Positions 1 through 9,085 of a stretch of DNA of 64,000 nt are shown here, one piece after another. The stretch lies in assembly GCF_047314965.1 (NCBI RefSeq), contig NZ_JBLBVK010000040.1, positions 39,652 to 103,651 of the forward strand, written 5' to 3'. The stretch comes from JAVJUV01 sp047314965. Its GTDB lineage: Bacteria > Pseudomonadota > Alphaproteobacteria > Rhodobacterales > Rhodobacteraceae. Numbering within the stretch: position 1 is the first letter of the stretch; every line of letters starts with the position of its first letter. The translations under genes and the position numbers were made by a program. The notes below the pieces were generated by a model, which was given only the letters and a program-made list of their open reading frames with translations, did not search any database and was not told where the DNA came from.

Positions 1-28
1 TCTTGACCCGAGGATCCGCTATGACTGA
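1..28 (+). CDS. ABC transporter permease, C-terminal end only
   Basis: Only the last codons lie in the window. The frame ending at the TGA at 26-28 reads LDPRIRYD, the typical tail of DppB/OppB-type permeases of peptide and opine transporters. It overlaps the start of the next permease by 8 bases, as expected for a translationally coupled dppB-dppC pair. The rest of the gene lies upstream of the window. The call rests on this short tail and on the neighbour, so it is an inference. Confidence 0.6.
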
Positions 29-998
29 CGCCCCCGTCCAAGTCGCGACCGAGCCGGTCCCGAGCGCCCCGCCCCGCAGCCAGTGGGCAGATGTCTGGGA
101 CCAGTTCCGCGCCCATCGAGGGGCGTGGTGGGGCATGGCAGTTTTTGCGCTGATATTGGCGCTGATCCTTGTCGGGCCATTCGTCTACTGGAACGACCCC
201 AAGTTCGTGCCGACCGGGCGGGACTTCCTGACGCTGCGCGATACGCGGCCGATCTATGTCGGGCTCTGGGACGCGGAAGCCAAGGTCAACTGGGCCTATC
301 CGCTGGGCACCGACAACATCGGGCGCGACACCCTGGCTCGACTGCTGTCGGGTGGGCGCGTGTCGATCGCGGTGGGGCTGGCTGCGATGGTGCTGTCGGT
401 GGTTCTGGGCACGCTGATCGGCGTGCTGGCGGGCTATTTCCGCACGCTGGACGGACCGCTGATGCGGCTGACCGACCTGTTCCTGGCGCTGCCGCTATTG
501 CCACTGTTGCTGGTCGCGGTGCTTTTGTTCCGCGATCCGCTGTCCAGCGCATTCGGCCCCGAAGGCGGGACGTTCATCCTGATCGTGACACTGGTCGGAA
601 TCACTTCATGGATGCAGACCGCGCGCATCGTGCGGGGCGATATCCTGGCGCTGAAGGAACGGGAGTTCGTGCTGGCTGCGCGATCGATCGGGACGAAACC
701 GTCGAAGATGATCACCCGGCACCTTTTGCCGAACGTAATGTCGCCCATCATGGTCTCGGCCACACTGGGGATCGCAACGGCGATCATCACGGAATCGGCG
801 CTGTCGTTCCTTGGCTTCGGATTTCCGCCGGACTTCCCGACCTGGGGCAAGCTGTTGTTCGACGCGGTCGACCGGATGGAACTGTATCCCGAGCGCGTGG
901 TCTGGCCGGGGCTGATGATCTCGCTGACGGTGTTGTCGGTGAACTACATCGGCGACGGCCTGCGCGACGCGCTGGACCCGAGGATCCGGGGGCGGTGA
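21..998 (+). CDS. Peptide-type ABC transporter permease (DppC/OppC family)
   Basis: This 325-residue inner-membrane permease would form the translocation channel with the upstream permease; the ATPases and binding protein are outside the window or absent here. It has one N-terminal membrane segment (about residues 36-56), a periplasmic loop with the family's 'LGTDNIGRD' sequence, and a five-helix binding-protein-dependent core. The EAA coupling loop is near residues 215-235 (EFVLAARSIGTKPSKMI). The ATG at 21 is preferred over an in-frame TTG at 3 because it overlaps the preceding permease stop. It ends in the tail LDPRIRGR. The substrate (peptide, opine or sugar oligomer) cannot be told. Confidence 0.88.
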   Translation: MTDAPVQVATEPVPSAPPRSQWADVWDQFRAHRGAWWGMAVFALILALILVGPFVYWNDPKFVPTGRDFLTLRDTRPIYVGLWDAEAKVNWAYPLGTDNIGRDTLARLLSGGRVSIAVGLAAMVLSVVLGTLIGVLAGYFRTLDGPLMRLTDLFLALPLLPLLLVAVLLFRDPLSSAFGPEGGTFILIVTLVGITSWMQTARIVRGDILALKEREFVLAARSIGTKPSKMITRHLLPNVMSPIMVSATLGIATAIITESALSFLGFGFPPDFPTWGKLLFDAVDRMELYPERVVWPGLMISLTVLSVNYIGDGLRDALDPRIRGR

Positions 999-1567
999 CG
1001 CTGCGGTTCACGCCGCTGACACCCGACCTCTGGCCCGTCTTCGAGCCGTTCTTCGCCGCGCAGAGCGAGACCAACAACTGCTGGTGCATGTGGTGGCGCG
1101 TGCCATCGCAGGAGATCGTGGCCCGGAACCGCGACGCGCTACGCGCCGCATTCCGGCAGAGGGTCGAGGACGGCCCGGCGCCGGGCCTGATGGCGCTGGA
1201 CGGTGAGACCCCGGTGGGCTGGGTGCAAGTGACGCCGCGCGCGGACGTGCCACGATTCAACCGTGGCCGCATGTCGAAACCGAAGGGCCCCGTCGATCCC
1301 GAGCGCGTCTGGGCGCTGTCGTGCTTTTTCGTCTCCCGGTCCGCGCGGCGCAGCGGGCTGATGACCCGGCTTGCAACGGCGGCCTGTTCCCATGCCGCAG
1401 GTCAGGGCGCGGAGGCCGTCGACGCGGCGGCACTGAAGCCAAGGCCGGACCTGCAGAGATGCGACGGTTTCGTCGGGCTGGTGCCGGCGCTGGAACGCGC
1501 CGGGTTCCGGGCTGTCGAGGAGCGCAGTGCCGTGCGCGTTCTGATGCGGTGGACGCCCGACGCCTAG
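995..1567 (+). CDS. GNAT family N-acetyltransferase
   Basis: This 190-residue protein begins at a GTG at 995 that overlaps the permease TGA, so it is probably translated by coupling from the transporter operon. The N-terminus has aromatic and Cys-Trp-rich sequence (NNCWCMWWRVP), common in a GNAT subgroup of Rhodobacteraceae. The central part reads 'VWALSCFFVSRSARRSGL', a typical acetyl-CoA-binding segment (beta4 plus pyrophosphate loop). The target of acetylation is unknown. Its stop codon overlaps by two bases that of the convergent DUF3422 gene. Confidence 0.75.
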   Translation: MTLRFTPLTPDLWPVFEPFFAAQSETNNCWCMWWRVPSQEIVARNRDALRAAFRQRVEDGPAPGLMALDGETPVGWVQVTPRADVPRFNRGRMSKPKGPVDPERVWALSCFFVSRSARRSGLMTRLATAACSHAAGQGAEAVDAAALKPRPDLQRCDGFVGLVPALERAGFRAVEERSAVRVLMRWTPDA

Positions 1568-2844
1568 TGCAGGCTTTTCCGTATCTTCCTGACCATGAAC
1601 CAGACACCGAGGATGACGATCGGCGTCAGCACGGCGGTGGCCACACCCTTGCTGACGCCCAGAGGGTCGGTCAGCGGATAGGCAAGGTAGGTGGCGAGAT
1701 TGACGGCATAGTAACTGATGGCGACAACGGAAAGACCTTCGACGGTGCGCTGGAGGCGCAGTTGAAGATCGGCGCGCTTGTCCATGGATTCCAGCAGCGC
1801 CTGGTTCTGTGCCGATCTGTCCACGTCGACCCGCGTTCGCAAAAGGTCGGCTGCCCGGCCACCACGCTCGGCCATGGATCGCAGTTGGCCCTCGGTGGCC
1901 TTCACGGTCCGCATCGCCGGATCGAAACGCCGCGTCATGAATTCCGCGAAGGTCTGCCGTCCGAAGAAACGTTCCTCTCGCAGAACGCTGATCCTCTGGT
2001 TGACGAGCGTCTCGTAGGCGCCGGTCGCGCCGAAGCGGAACGAGGACTTGGCCAGGATGTCCTCGAGACGCGAGGACACGTCGAGCAGCGAGGCCAGTGT
2101 CTCTTCGGGACGGGAACTGTCGCCCGACATGTTGGAGATCAGCTCGGTCAGCTCGCGGTCGATCGCGCCGATCTGGGGACCCAGTTCGCGAGCGCGGCTG
2201 AAGCCCAGCATCGACATGGTCTTGTAGGTCTCGATCTCGCAGAGACGCTGGACAACCCGGCCAACGCGCTGGGGACCAACCTTCGGCCGGACGAACAGGG
2301 CGAACCGCATGTGGCCGCCTTCGTCGATGCGGAAGTCCCCCGCCATGATGCCGCTGTCGTCCAGCACTTTGCTGACCGCGAGACTGTCGGAGACGAACCA
2401 CCGATCCACCTTTTCCGAAACCGCCTCCTCGGACTCGAATTTCTCGACCCGGATCAGGGCCGAGGTGATCCGCACGCCGGGCGCATCGGACAACCAGTCC
2501 TCGGGGAACATGTTGAAAGTACTTGCATCGAACGGAGTCTCGGCGACGCCATCGCCGAAGATGGTGTAGGTGACGAACTCGGTGTGGCATTCCCACTTGA
2601 GCTGGTGCTTGCCGATCTGGCCGAAATAATGGGTCGCGCCCGGCTGCGGGTGCTGGGCTCCGTAGCGGTCGAGAAGTGTGATCAGGTGCGCACGGTCAAG
2701 CTCGCGATCCCGATTGCCCGCGTTCGTCGGCTGCTTGATCGCAAGGAAGGCCGCACGGCAAGGCGGGTTCAGCGTGGGAAACGGCCGCGCGTGCAATTCA
2801 TTTGCCAGCGCATAGCGCAATGGATGGTCTTCGATGGGAGCCAT
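1564..2844 (-). CDS. DUF3422 family membrane-anchored protein
   Basis: This 426-residue protein belongs to an uncharacterised family common in alphaproteobacteria. The start at 2844 (MAPIEDHPLRYALANELHAR) fits the family's conserved N-terminus; an in-frame ATG 19 codons upstream is less likely. The N-terminal two thirds is soluble and includes HARPF and HTEFVTYT-like blocks. The middle is helical and charged (about residues 215-330), suggesting coiled coil. Two membrane helices lie at the C-terminus (about 365-385 and 400-420). No function is established for the family. It stands alone, convergent to the GNAT gene and divergent from the glycan operon. Confidence 0.85.
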   Translation of the reverse strand: MAPIEDHPLRYALANELHARPFPTLNPPCRAAFLAIKQPTNAGNRDRELDRAHLITLLDRYGAQHPQPGATHYFGQIGKHQLKWECHTEFVTYTIFGDGVAETPFDASTFNMFPEDWLSDAPGVRITSALIRVEKFESEEAVSEKVDRWFVSDSLAVSKVLDDSGIMAGDFRIDEGGHMRFALFVRPKVGPQRVGRVVQRLCEIETYKTMSMLGFSRARELGPQIGAIDRELTELISNMSGDSSRPEETLASLLDVSSRLEDILAKSSFRFGATGAYETLVNQRISVLREERFFGRQTFAEFMTRRFDPAMRTVKATEGQLRSMAERGGRAADLLRTRVDVDRSAQNQALLESMDKRADLQLRLQRTVEGLSVVAISYYAVNLATYLAYPLTDPLGVSKGVATAVLTPIVILGVWFMVRKIRKSLH

Positions 2845-3141
2845 GGCCGCACGCCTTTCAGTCGACTTCGCGGAACCTAGCGGCTTCGAACTCGCGTTCA
2901 AACAAAAAAATTGTCGCAGAATCCGATATTTAGCCGTGGACGATGGTATACTGAGGCCATCGGCGGGACCGAAGAGCCGATAAAACGCAGTTTGACTAGA
3001 ATGCGGTGTAAAAAGACGGGCCCGAGATGCGTGTCTTGGGAAACCGTCAACCCGCCGGGTTTAACCAACTCATGGTAACTTGGAAACTCGGGGTATGCTT
3101 GGCAGTCGAACCATCAGAATTCTCGCGGGGTCTTCGTCTGC

Positions 3142-4356
3142 ATGGCCGTGTTCTCGCTTCTCTGGCCACGGGCCACCGGCTATGTTTCGACCTTTGCCGT
3201 TGTAAACGCGCCGGTTCTGACCGTTCGGGCGCCGGTCAACGGCGTCATCGTATCTCCGTCCCCCGGACTTGCCGCTCCGGTGTCTCGCGACGAAGTGCTG
3301 TTCGATCTGCTGGCCACCCAGACCAGCCGCACGGAACTTTCCCGCCTGCGGGCGGAGGCGGGCGCGCTGGAGGCCGAAGCGAAGGCCTTGCTGCAGGAAG
3401 AACATGCGGCTGAGAAGGTTGTGGCCGGACTGATGGCGCGTATTGCGCTGGAGACGGAGAGCGAGATCGTCTTTCTGACGCGCAAGCTGGAGCAGGCCCG
3501 CGCGGACAGGCGATTGCACGAAATCGCGTGGGACCGCGCGAATGCCGAGTATCTGCGTCTGCAGGATCTGTCGGACCGGGGCCGGGTTCCGAAGGCCGAG
3601 TTCGAGGAAGCGGGCTTCCGGCGCGCGGAGGCCGAGGCCGAACTTGCATCCGATGACGCTCGGATCGCTGCCCTGAAGGTCGAGATCGAGTCCATCGAGG
3701 CTGGGCTGCCCTCGCCCGCAGGGACCGGCCGGCGCGACTTTGCCCATGACCGTCTCGACGACATGGAAATGGCGCTCGCGGATATCCGGACGCGCCGCAT
3801 TGCCACCGAAGCGCGGCGCGACGGCGCTGCGGCAGGGCTGCGTTCGATCCAGGTGGAACTTGAAGGGCTGGGCCGGTTCCGGCCTGCAGCCTCGACGGAC
3901 GGCGTGATCTGGACCGCATCGCGCCAGGCGGGCGCCAGCGTCACGCTGGGATCGGACCTGTTCCAGATTCTCGACTGCGAGCGGCGCTTCATGGAGGTGA
4001 TCTTCGATGAGCGCACGTTCGAGAACCTGCCGCCCGGCACCCGCGCCTCGGTTCGCCTGCGCGGGGCCGAGCACGCGTTCGAAGCCACCGTCGTCTCGCG
4101 TCATGCCGCCGGCCGCGGCGCGGCGCAATCCGCCGTCGATGCCGCCGTGCTTGAACCCTATGAGACCGGAGGCGTGAAGGTGTTTCTTCGCATGGACCCT
4201 GCGGACATCAGCGATCCTGCGGTCGCCACAGCCTTCTGCGATGTCGGACGCACTGCCGAAGTCAGGGTACGGCACCAGCGAGTTGGGCCGGTTTTCGACC
4301 GCCTGACCGGCTTTTTGCCAAGGGGTCGGGCCCTTGTGGCAAGGCTGTCGGAGTGA
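3142..4356 (+). CDS. HlyD-like membrane fusion protein of a glycan synthase operon (BgsB-like)
   Basis: This protein of 404 residues as drawn has an N-terminal membrane helix, a biotinyl-lipoyl-like strand (APVNGVIVSPS), a long coiled coil of about residues 70-250 rich in Ala, Glu and Arg, and a second lipoyl half with a beta-barrel (ASTDGVIWTA). Such periplasmic adaptors accompany alginate and glucan synthases. It sits 6 bases ahead of a BcsA-like synthase, the order found in Sinorhizobium bgsB-bgsA. The drawn ATG cuts the membrane helix. A better N-terminus (MLGSRTIRILAG) starts at 3095 in another frame and would join here if the G run at 3127-3130 had one more base. The gene may therefore be frameshifted, or the base call may be wrong. 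Confidence 0.75.
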   Translation: MAVFSLLWPRATGYVSTFAVVNAPVLTVRAPVNGVIVSPSPGLAAPVSRDEVLFDLLATQTSRTELSRLRAEAGALEAEAKALLQEEHAAEKVVAGLMARIALETESEIVFLTRKLEQARADRRLHEIAWDRANAEYLRLQDLSDRGRVPKAEFEEAGFRRAEAEAELASDDARIAALKVEIESIEAGLPSPAGTGRRDFAHDRLDDMEMALADIRTRRIATEARRDGAAAGLRSIQVELEGLGRFRPAASTDGVIWTASRQAGASVTLGSDLFQILDCERRFMEVIFDERTFENLPPGTRASVRLRGAEHAFEATVVSRHAAGRGAAQSAVDAAVLEPYETGGVKVFLRMDPADISDPAVATAFCDVGRTAEVRVRHQRVGPVFDRLTGFLPRGRALVARLSE

Positions 4357-4362
4357 TCGGGC

Positions 4363-6444
4363 GTGGAGGCGGCCACTCCCCTTCTGCTGGTGCTGGTCGC
4401 GATGCTGATCGTGCCGTCCTGGACGGCCGACGCACCTTTCCGAACCGTGCTTGTCACCACCGGGTTCGGCGCGCTTTTGGCGCATTACCTCTGGTGGCGG
4501 CTGACCGAGACCGTCCTTCCGGCAAGCGGATTGAGCTTTGGAACGTTCTTCGTCTGGTCAGTGTTCCTTGGTGAAATATGGCTTTGGTACGAGACGCTTC
4601 AATTGTCGCTGATCCTGTTGCGACGTTCCGATCGCGGCGCTGAGGCAAACGCTCATGAGGCGCGGTTGCGTGCGACGGCCCCGCGCGATCTGCCTGCCGT
4701 CGACGTAATGATCGCCACGTACAACGAACCGCTGGACGTTCTGGAGAAAACGATCGCTGGAGCGCTGGCGCTTGACTGGCCGAAGGATCGCCTGCGTATC
4801 CATGTTCTGGATGACGGCCGGCGCCCGTGGCTGGCGGCCTATTGCCGGGAGCGCGGCATTGGCCACATGACCCGCGCCGACAACAGCCATGCCAAGGCAG
4901 GCAACTTGAACGCGGCCTTCCGGCGGACACATGCGCCGTTCATCCTGGTCCTGGACGCCGACTTCGTTCCCCAGCGCAAGATGCTGATGCGCGCCATCGG
5001 GTTCTTCGACGACCCGAGGATCGGCATCGTCCAGATGCCGCATTACTTTTTCAACGACACTCCGCTGCAGACCAACATGGACATGCGCGCCACCCTGCCG
5101 GACGAACAGAGGTTCTTCTTCGACTCGATCCAGCCCGGACGCGACGGGTGGAACTGCGCCTTCTGCTGCGGATCGAACGGGATCATTCGCCGCGAGGCTC
5201 TGGAGGCGATCGGTGGCGCTATGCCGACGGAATCCATCACCGAAGACATGCTCCTGACGCTGGCCATGCTGCGGAAGGGCTATATCACCCGGTACCTCAG
5301 CGAACGCCTGGCTGTGGGTCTGGCACCCGAGACGCTGGACGCCTATTTCGTCCAGCGCGGCCGCTGGGCGCAGGGCGGTATCCAACTGCTTTACACGAAA
5401 CGTGGCCCCTTTGGGCCGGGCCTGACACCGATACAGCGCCTGCTCTTCAATCCCAGCCACTGGCTGTCGCAGTCGTTGTGCCAGCCCCTGGTCATGGCCA
5501 CCCCCGCCATTTTCCTGCTGACCGGCGCCCCGCCCCTGGTGCAGGCCTCGTTCGAGGACGTGCTGCGCTATCAGTTGACCGCCATTGCCGCCGCCTTTGG
5601 CTATATCCGGTTCCTTGCCCCTCGCGACTTCGCGCCGATCGCATCGACCGTGGAGGGCATTTTGCAGTCGTTCCGCCTGATGCCGCTGGTTCTGATCACC
5701 CTGGTCAAGCCCCATGGTCACGGCTTCAAGGTGACGCCGAAGGGCAGCGATGCCGGGCTGTCGCGTGAGGATCGCTTCACGATTCTCGTCGCCCTTGGCC
5801 TGATCCTTGCCACCGGCACGGGCTTGTTCCTGAATGCCAATTTCGCCCACCGGATCGTTGGCGCGGGCGAGTTGCTTCCCGTGGTCGCCTTCTGGTCGAT
5901 CTTCAACATGCTCATCCTGCTGATCGTAATGACCATGGCCGTCCCCCGTCCCACCTTCCGCGCGGAAGAGCGGTTTGCGCTCGACGAGCCCTGCCGCATC
6001 GTGACGGAGACCGGGGCGCTGGCGGGCGGGGTTCTGAACATGTCGCTCAGCGGGATGCTGGTGACGCCGGACGGGAACCCCGAGAGCCTTGCGACCGACA
6101 GTTGGGTCGGCATCGAACTAGGGGGGGTCGGCATCGTTCCCGCCCGCATCCGCCGCCGGACGACAATCGACGGGCAAAGCGCCATCGGCGTCGAAACCCA
6201 CCTGCCCTCCGGGCCGCGGCGGGACGCCCTGATCCAGAAACTTTTCACCAACCTGCCCGGGGCGCAACCGGCGCCGGCCGCGGCCATCTCGGGCCTGATG
6301 ATGTTGAAACGGGTCTTCGAAGCGCAACCCAGACAAACCGGCCCCGCGGCGGCGCCGGACCGGAAAGACATCCTGCCGCCTGAATGGCTGCTCGAGAGAA
6401 CCGGCGACCTGCGCTATGCCGACGATCCGCGCCTGACGGCGTGA
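4363..6444 (+). CDS. BcsA-like family 2 glycan synthase with PilZ domain
   Basis: This 693-residue inner-membrane processive glycosyltransferase probably polymerises and extrudes a beta-glucan from UDP-glucose. N-terminal helices lie at about 5-20, 27-48 and 60-88. The GT2 domain shows all catalytic motifs: DDG at 150-152, DAD at 198-200, TED at 293-295 and QRGRW at 331-335. Further helices lie at about 370-390, 400-420, 435-450, 472-492 and 503-527. The C-terminal PilZ domain keeps both c-di-GMP motifs: RAEER at 533-537 (RxxxR) and NMSLSG at 559-564 (NxSxxG). The start is GTG with GGAG upstream. It is shorter than typical BcsA, and no bcsB, bcsZ or bcsC lies nearby. That favours a mixed-linkage glucan synthase of the BgsA type over cellulose synthase. 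The product is inferred. Confidence 0.88.
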   Translation: MEAATPLLLVLVAMLIVPSWTADAPFRTVLVTTGFGALLAHYLWWRLTETVLPASGLSFGTFFVWSVFLGEIWLWYETLQLSLILLRRSDRGAEANAHEARLRATAPRDLPAVDVMIATYNEPLDVLEKTIAGALALDWPKDRLRIHVLDDGRRPWLAAYCRERGIGHMTRADNSHAKAGNLNAAFRRTHAPFILVLDADFVPQRKMLMRAIGFFDDPRIGIVQMPHYFFNDTPLQTNMDMRATLPDEQRFFFDSIQPGRDGWNCAFCCGSNGIIRREALEAIGGAMPTESITEDMLLTLAMLRKGYITRYLSERLAVGLAPETLDAYFVQRGRWAQGGIQLLYTKRGPFGPGLTPIQRLLFNPSHWLSQSLCQPLVMATPAIFLLTGAPPLVQASFEDVLRYQLTAIAAAFGYIRFLAPRDFAPIASTVEGILQSFRLMPLVLITLVKPHGHGFKVTPKGSDAGLSREDRFTILVALGLILATGTGLFLNANFAHRIVGAGELLPVVAFWSIFNMLILLIVMTMAVPRPTFRAEERFALDEPCRIVTETGALAGGVLNMSLSGMLVTPDGNPESLATDSWVGIELGGVGIVPARIRRRTTIDGQSAIGVETHLPSGPRRDALIQKLFTNLPGAQPAPAAAISGLMMLKRVFEAQPRQTGPAAAPDRKDILPPEWLLERTGDLRYADDPRLTA

Positions 6445-6518
6445 TATTCCCTCGCAAGCGGTCTTTCTGCGCTGACGCCACGCGCCTATAACCGACGGCG
6501 AACAGCAGACGGGGCGTC

Positions 6519-7526
6519 ATGCCAATGCGCGCGACGACAGAAAAGGATTTCGATATCGTCGTCGTCGCTCAGGCAGGACGGCTGACTTACGAGGCCGTGC
6601 TGTTCGCGGCGTCGCTCCGGCGCTCGGCGCCCGGGTTCAAGGGACGTTTGCTGATCGCCGAACCTCAGCCGGGCCCGCTCTGGCCGTTTGACCCGAGGAT
6701 CGCGGATGCCGACGCCCGGGACCTGCTCACGGATCGGCTGGGCGCCGAAATCGTACCTTTCGACAACGTGCATTTCGGCGCCGCCTACCCGCAGGGCAAC
6801 AAGATCGAGGCGCTTGCCATGCTGCCGGCCGATCGCCCTTTCGTGTTCTTCGACACCGACACCCTGATCCTCGGACCGATCGATAATGTCGCCTTCGACT
6901 TCGCGCGCCCTTCGGCCTCGATGGCCCGCGAAGCCACGTGGCCCGAACCGCCGCTGTACGGACCCGGATACTCCGGAATCTGGAAATCCATCTACGACCG
7001 CTTCGACGTACCATTCGAGCCGACACTGGACCTGACGCAACCGGACGAACACTGGGAACGCTACCTGTATTTCAATGCGGGCTGGTTCTTCTATCGATGC
7101 CCCCGCGTCTTCGCAGACCGCATGATCCGGATCATGACCGGGCTGCGGGACGGCACGATGCCCGAACTGGCCAGCCAGTCGCTGGACCCGTGGCTGGATC
7201 AGGCCGCGCTTCCCGTGGCGATCGCAAGCCTTGGCGGAGGCCGGCCCGGACCGGAATTGGCCGGGCTCGACAGCACCGTCTCGCGCCATTGGCGCGCGAT
7301 GCCGCTTTTCTACGTGCGCGCCTCGGACGCGGAACTGGACTACCTGAGCGACGTCACGCGGCCGAACTGGATCAAGAAGGTCCTGAAAGCCCATGAGCCG
7401 TTCCTGCGCATGATCTATCAGAACCGCGGCGCGAAGGTCCGGGCGATGTTCGACCGCGCGCAGCTGCCCGCCAGCGAGAAGGTCATTCGGAACCGGATCC
7501 GGCGCGCTGGTCTGTGGATGCGGTGA
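6519..7526 (+). CDS. Putative glycosyltransferase with a DxD motif
   Basis: This 335-residue soluble protein lies 74 bases after the glycan synthase on the same strand. The N-terminal half has a Rossmann-like nucleotide-sugar fold pattern: FDIVVVAQAG, LLIAEPQPG, then FVFFDTDTLILG with the DTD metal and nucleotide motif near residues 111-113. A later 'YLYFNAGWFFYRCP' segment resembles the acceptor-side NAG-type motif of family 8-like transferases. No signal peptide or membrane helix is seen, so it probably acts in the cytoplasm. It could modify or prime the polymer made by the neighbouring synthase, or decorate another surface glycan. Family assignment is tentative. Confidence 0.6.
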   Translation: MPMRATTEKDFDIVVVAQAGRLTYEAVLFAASLRRSAPGFKGRLLIAEPQPGPLWPFDPRIADADARDLLTDRLGAEIVPFDNVHFGAAYPQGNKIEALAMLPADRPFVFFDTDTLILGPIDNVAFDFARPSASMAREATWPEPPLYGPGYSGIWKSIYDRFDVPFEPTLDLTQPDEHWERYLYFNAGWFFYRCPRVFADRMIRIMTGLRDGTMPELASQSLDPWLDQAALPVAIASLGGGRPGPELAGLDSTVSRHWRAMPLFYVRASDAELDYLSDVTRPNWIKKVLKAHEPFLRMIYQNRGAKVRAMFDRAQLPASEKVIRNRIRRAGLWMR

Positions 7527-7544
7527 GGCAGGCGCCGGTTACCG

Positions 7545-7573
7545 TTGCAGAGCAGTCGATCGCCGACTAGTCT
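7545..7573 (+). promoter_or_regulatory. Possible sigma-70 promoter of metY
   Basis: TTGCAG at 7545-7550 and TAGTCT at 7568-7573 are separated by 17 bases and lie about 32 bases before the start codon. The match is moderate and was found by eye. Confidence 0.35.
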
Positions 7574-7605
7574 CGCGCGCGCACCTTCAGGGAGACCCAA
7601 ACAAA

Positions 7606-8895
7606 ATGTCTGATCGTCAACAAGGCTTTGACACGCTTCAAATTCATGCCGGCGCCGCCCCGGACCCGGCAACCGGCGCACGCCAGGTACCGATTTATCA
7701 ATCCACCGCATTCGTGTTCAAGGATGCAGCCCATGCCGCGCGTCTTTTCAATCTTCAGGAAGTCGGCTTCATCTATTCCCGCCTGACCAACCCGACGGTC
7801 GCGGCGCTGGCAGAGCGGATCACCCATCTCGAAGGCGGCGTCGGCGGTATCTGCTGTTCGTCGGGACATGCCGCGCAGATCATGGCTCTGTTCCCACTGA
7901 TGATGCCGGGCTGCAACGTGGTTGCCTCGACCCGGCTGTATGGCGGCACCTACACCCAGCTGACCCAGACGATCAAACGTTTCGGCTGGTCGGCCAAGCT
8001 GGTCGATTTCGACGACCTGGATGCAGTGAAGGCCGCGGTCGACGAGAACACCCGCGCGATCTTCTGCGAGTCGATCGCTAACCCGGGCGGCTATATCACC
8101 GACCTGGACGCTATAGGAAAGCTGGCCGACGAGGTGGGGCTGCCGCTGATCGTCGATAACACCAGCGCGTCGCCCTATCTCTGCAATCCGATCAAGCATG
8201 GCGCCACTCTGGTCGTGCACTCGACCACCAAGTACCTGACCGGCAACGGAACGGTCACGGGGGGCGCGATCGTCGATTCCGGCAAGTTCGACTGGGGTGC
8301 ATCCGGCAAGTTCCCGTCGCTGGCCGCGCCCGAGCCGGCATATCACGGGCTGAACTTCTACGAGGCGCTGGGGCCGATGGCCTTTACCTTCCACTCGATC
8401 GCGGTGGGTCTGCGCGACCTGGGCATGACGATGAACCCGCAGGGCGCGCATTACACGCTGATGGGGATCGAGACGCTCTCGCTCAGGATGCGCAAGCACG
8501 TGGACAACGCGATGAAGGTCGCCAACTGGCTGGAGAACGATCCCCGGATCGAGAGCGTGACCTACGCGGGTCTTGCCTCATCGCCCTATGCGGATCGCGT
8601 GCCGCGCATCTGCCCGAACGGGGCCGGTGCGCTGTTCACCTTCGCGGTCAAGGGCGGTTTCGACAATTGCGTCAAGCTGATCGACTCGGTCGAATTGTTC
8701 AGCCATGTCGCCAACCTCGGAGACACGCGCTCTCTGATCATCCACTCGGCCTCGACAACCCACCGGCAGCTCAGCGACGAACAGCGCGCGGCGGCGGGTG
8801 CGGCCGACAACGTGGTGCGCGTGTCCATCGGGATCGAAGATGCGGACGATATCATCGCTGACCTGGATCAGGCGCTGACGAAGGCGCTGGCATAA
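7606..8895 (+). CDS. metY: O-acetylhomoserine (thiol)-lyase
   Basis: This 429-residue PLP enzyme of the Cys/Met gamma-family converts O-acetyl-L-homoserine and sulfide to homocysteine (or methanethiol to methionine) in the cytoplasm. It opens with GFDTLQIHAG, typical of MetY. Tyr and Arg of YSRLTNPT bind PLP phosphate, the ring-stacking segment is YGGTYTQL, and the Schiff-base lysine is K209 in HSTTKYLTGNG. The insertion around residues 225-260 and the length near 430 favour MetY over the shorter MetB/MetZ type. It is monocistronic with possible promoter elements upstream. Activity with O-succinylhomoserine cannot be excluded. Confidence 0.9.
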   Translation: MSDRQQGFDTLQIHAGAAPDPATGARQVPIYQSTAFVFKDAAHAARLFNLQEVGFIYSRLTNPTVAALAERITHLEGGVGGICCSSGHAAQIMALFPLMMPGCNVVASTRLYGGTYTQLTQTIKRFGWSAKLVDFDDLDAVKAAVDENTRAIFCESIANPGGYITDLDAIGKLADEVGLPLIVDNTSASPYLCNPIKHGATLVVHSTTKYLTGNGTVTGGAIVDSGKFDWGASGKFPSLAAPEPAYHGLNFYEALGPMAFTFHSIAVGLRDLGMTMNPQGAHYTLMGIETLSLRMRKHVDNAMKVANWLENDPRIESVTYAGLASSPYADRVPRICPNGAGALFTFAVKGGFDNCVKLIDSVELFSHVANLGDTRSLIIHSASTTHRQLSDEQRAAAGAADNVVRVSIGIEDADDIIADLDQALTKALA

Positions 8896-8904
8896 GCACG
8901 AACC

Positions 8905-8975
8905 GGGGTGGGGGGCTTTGCCCCCCGCCTCCCTCCGGTCGGCTCCCCCCAACATATTTGAGCCAAGAAGAAGAA
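8905..8975 (+). repeat. GC-rich hairpin plus AT-rich arm (REP-like, copy 1)
   Basis: A perfect stem of GGGGGGC (8910-8916) with GCCCCCC (8920-8926) is followed by CATATTTGAGCCAAGAAGAA (8953-8972). The same hairpin-plus-arm design recurs in inverted orientation at 9086-9134, twice at 50655-50793 and at 63899-63945. It lies just after metY and may also end its transcription. Confidence 0.7.
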
Positions 8976-9085
8976 CGGCGGCCTGCCCATAAAAGGCACC
9001 GCCGCCGTCTGAAGGATCCTGTCCTTCTCCTTGGGCGGTCATCGGCGTGCCCGCCTGTACCGCCCGCCCGTTTTGAAACAACTGT

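Noticed and set aside
5..988. A 14-base direct repeat (GACCCGAGGATCCG) at 5-18 and 975-988
   Set aside because: It encodes the shared DPRIR tail of two paralogous permeases and is explained by homology, not by a mobile element.
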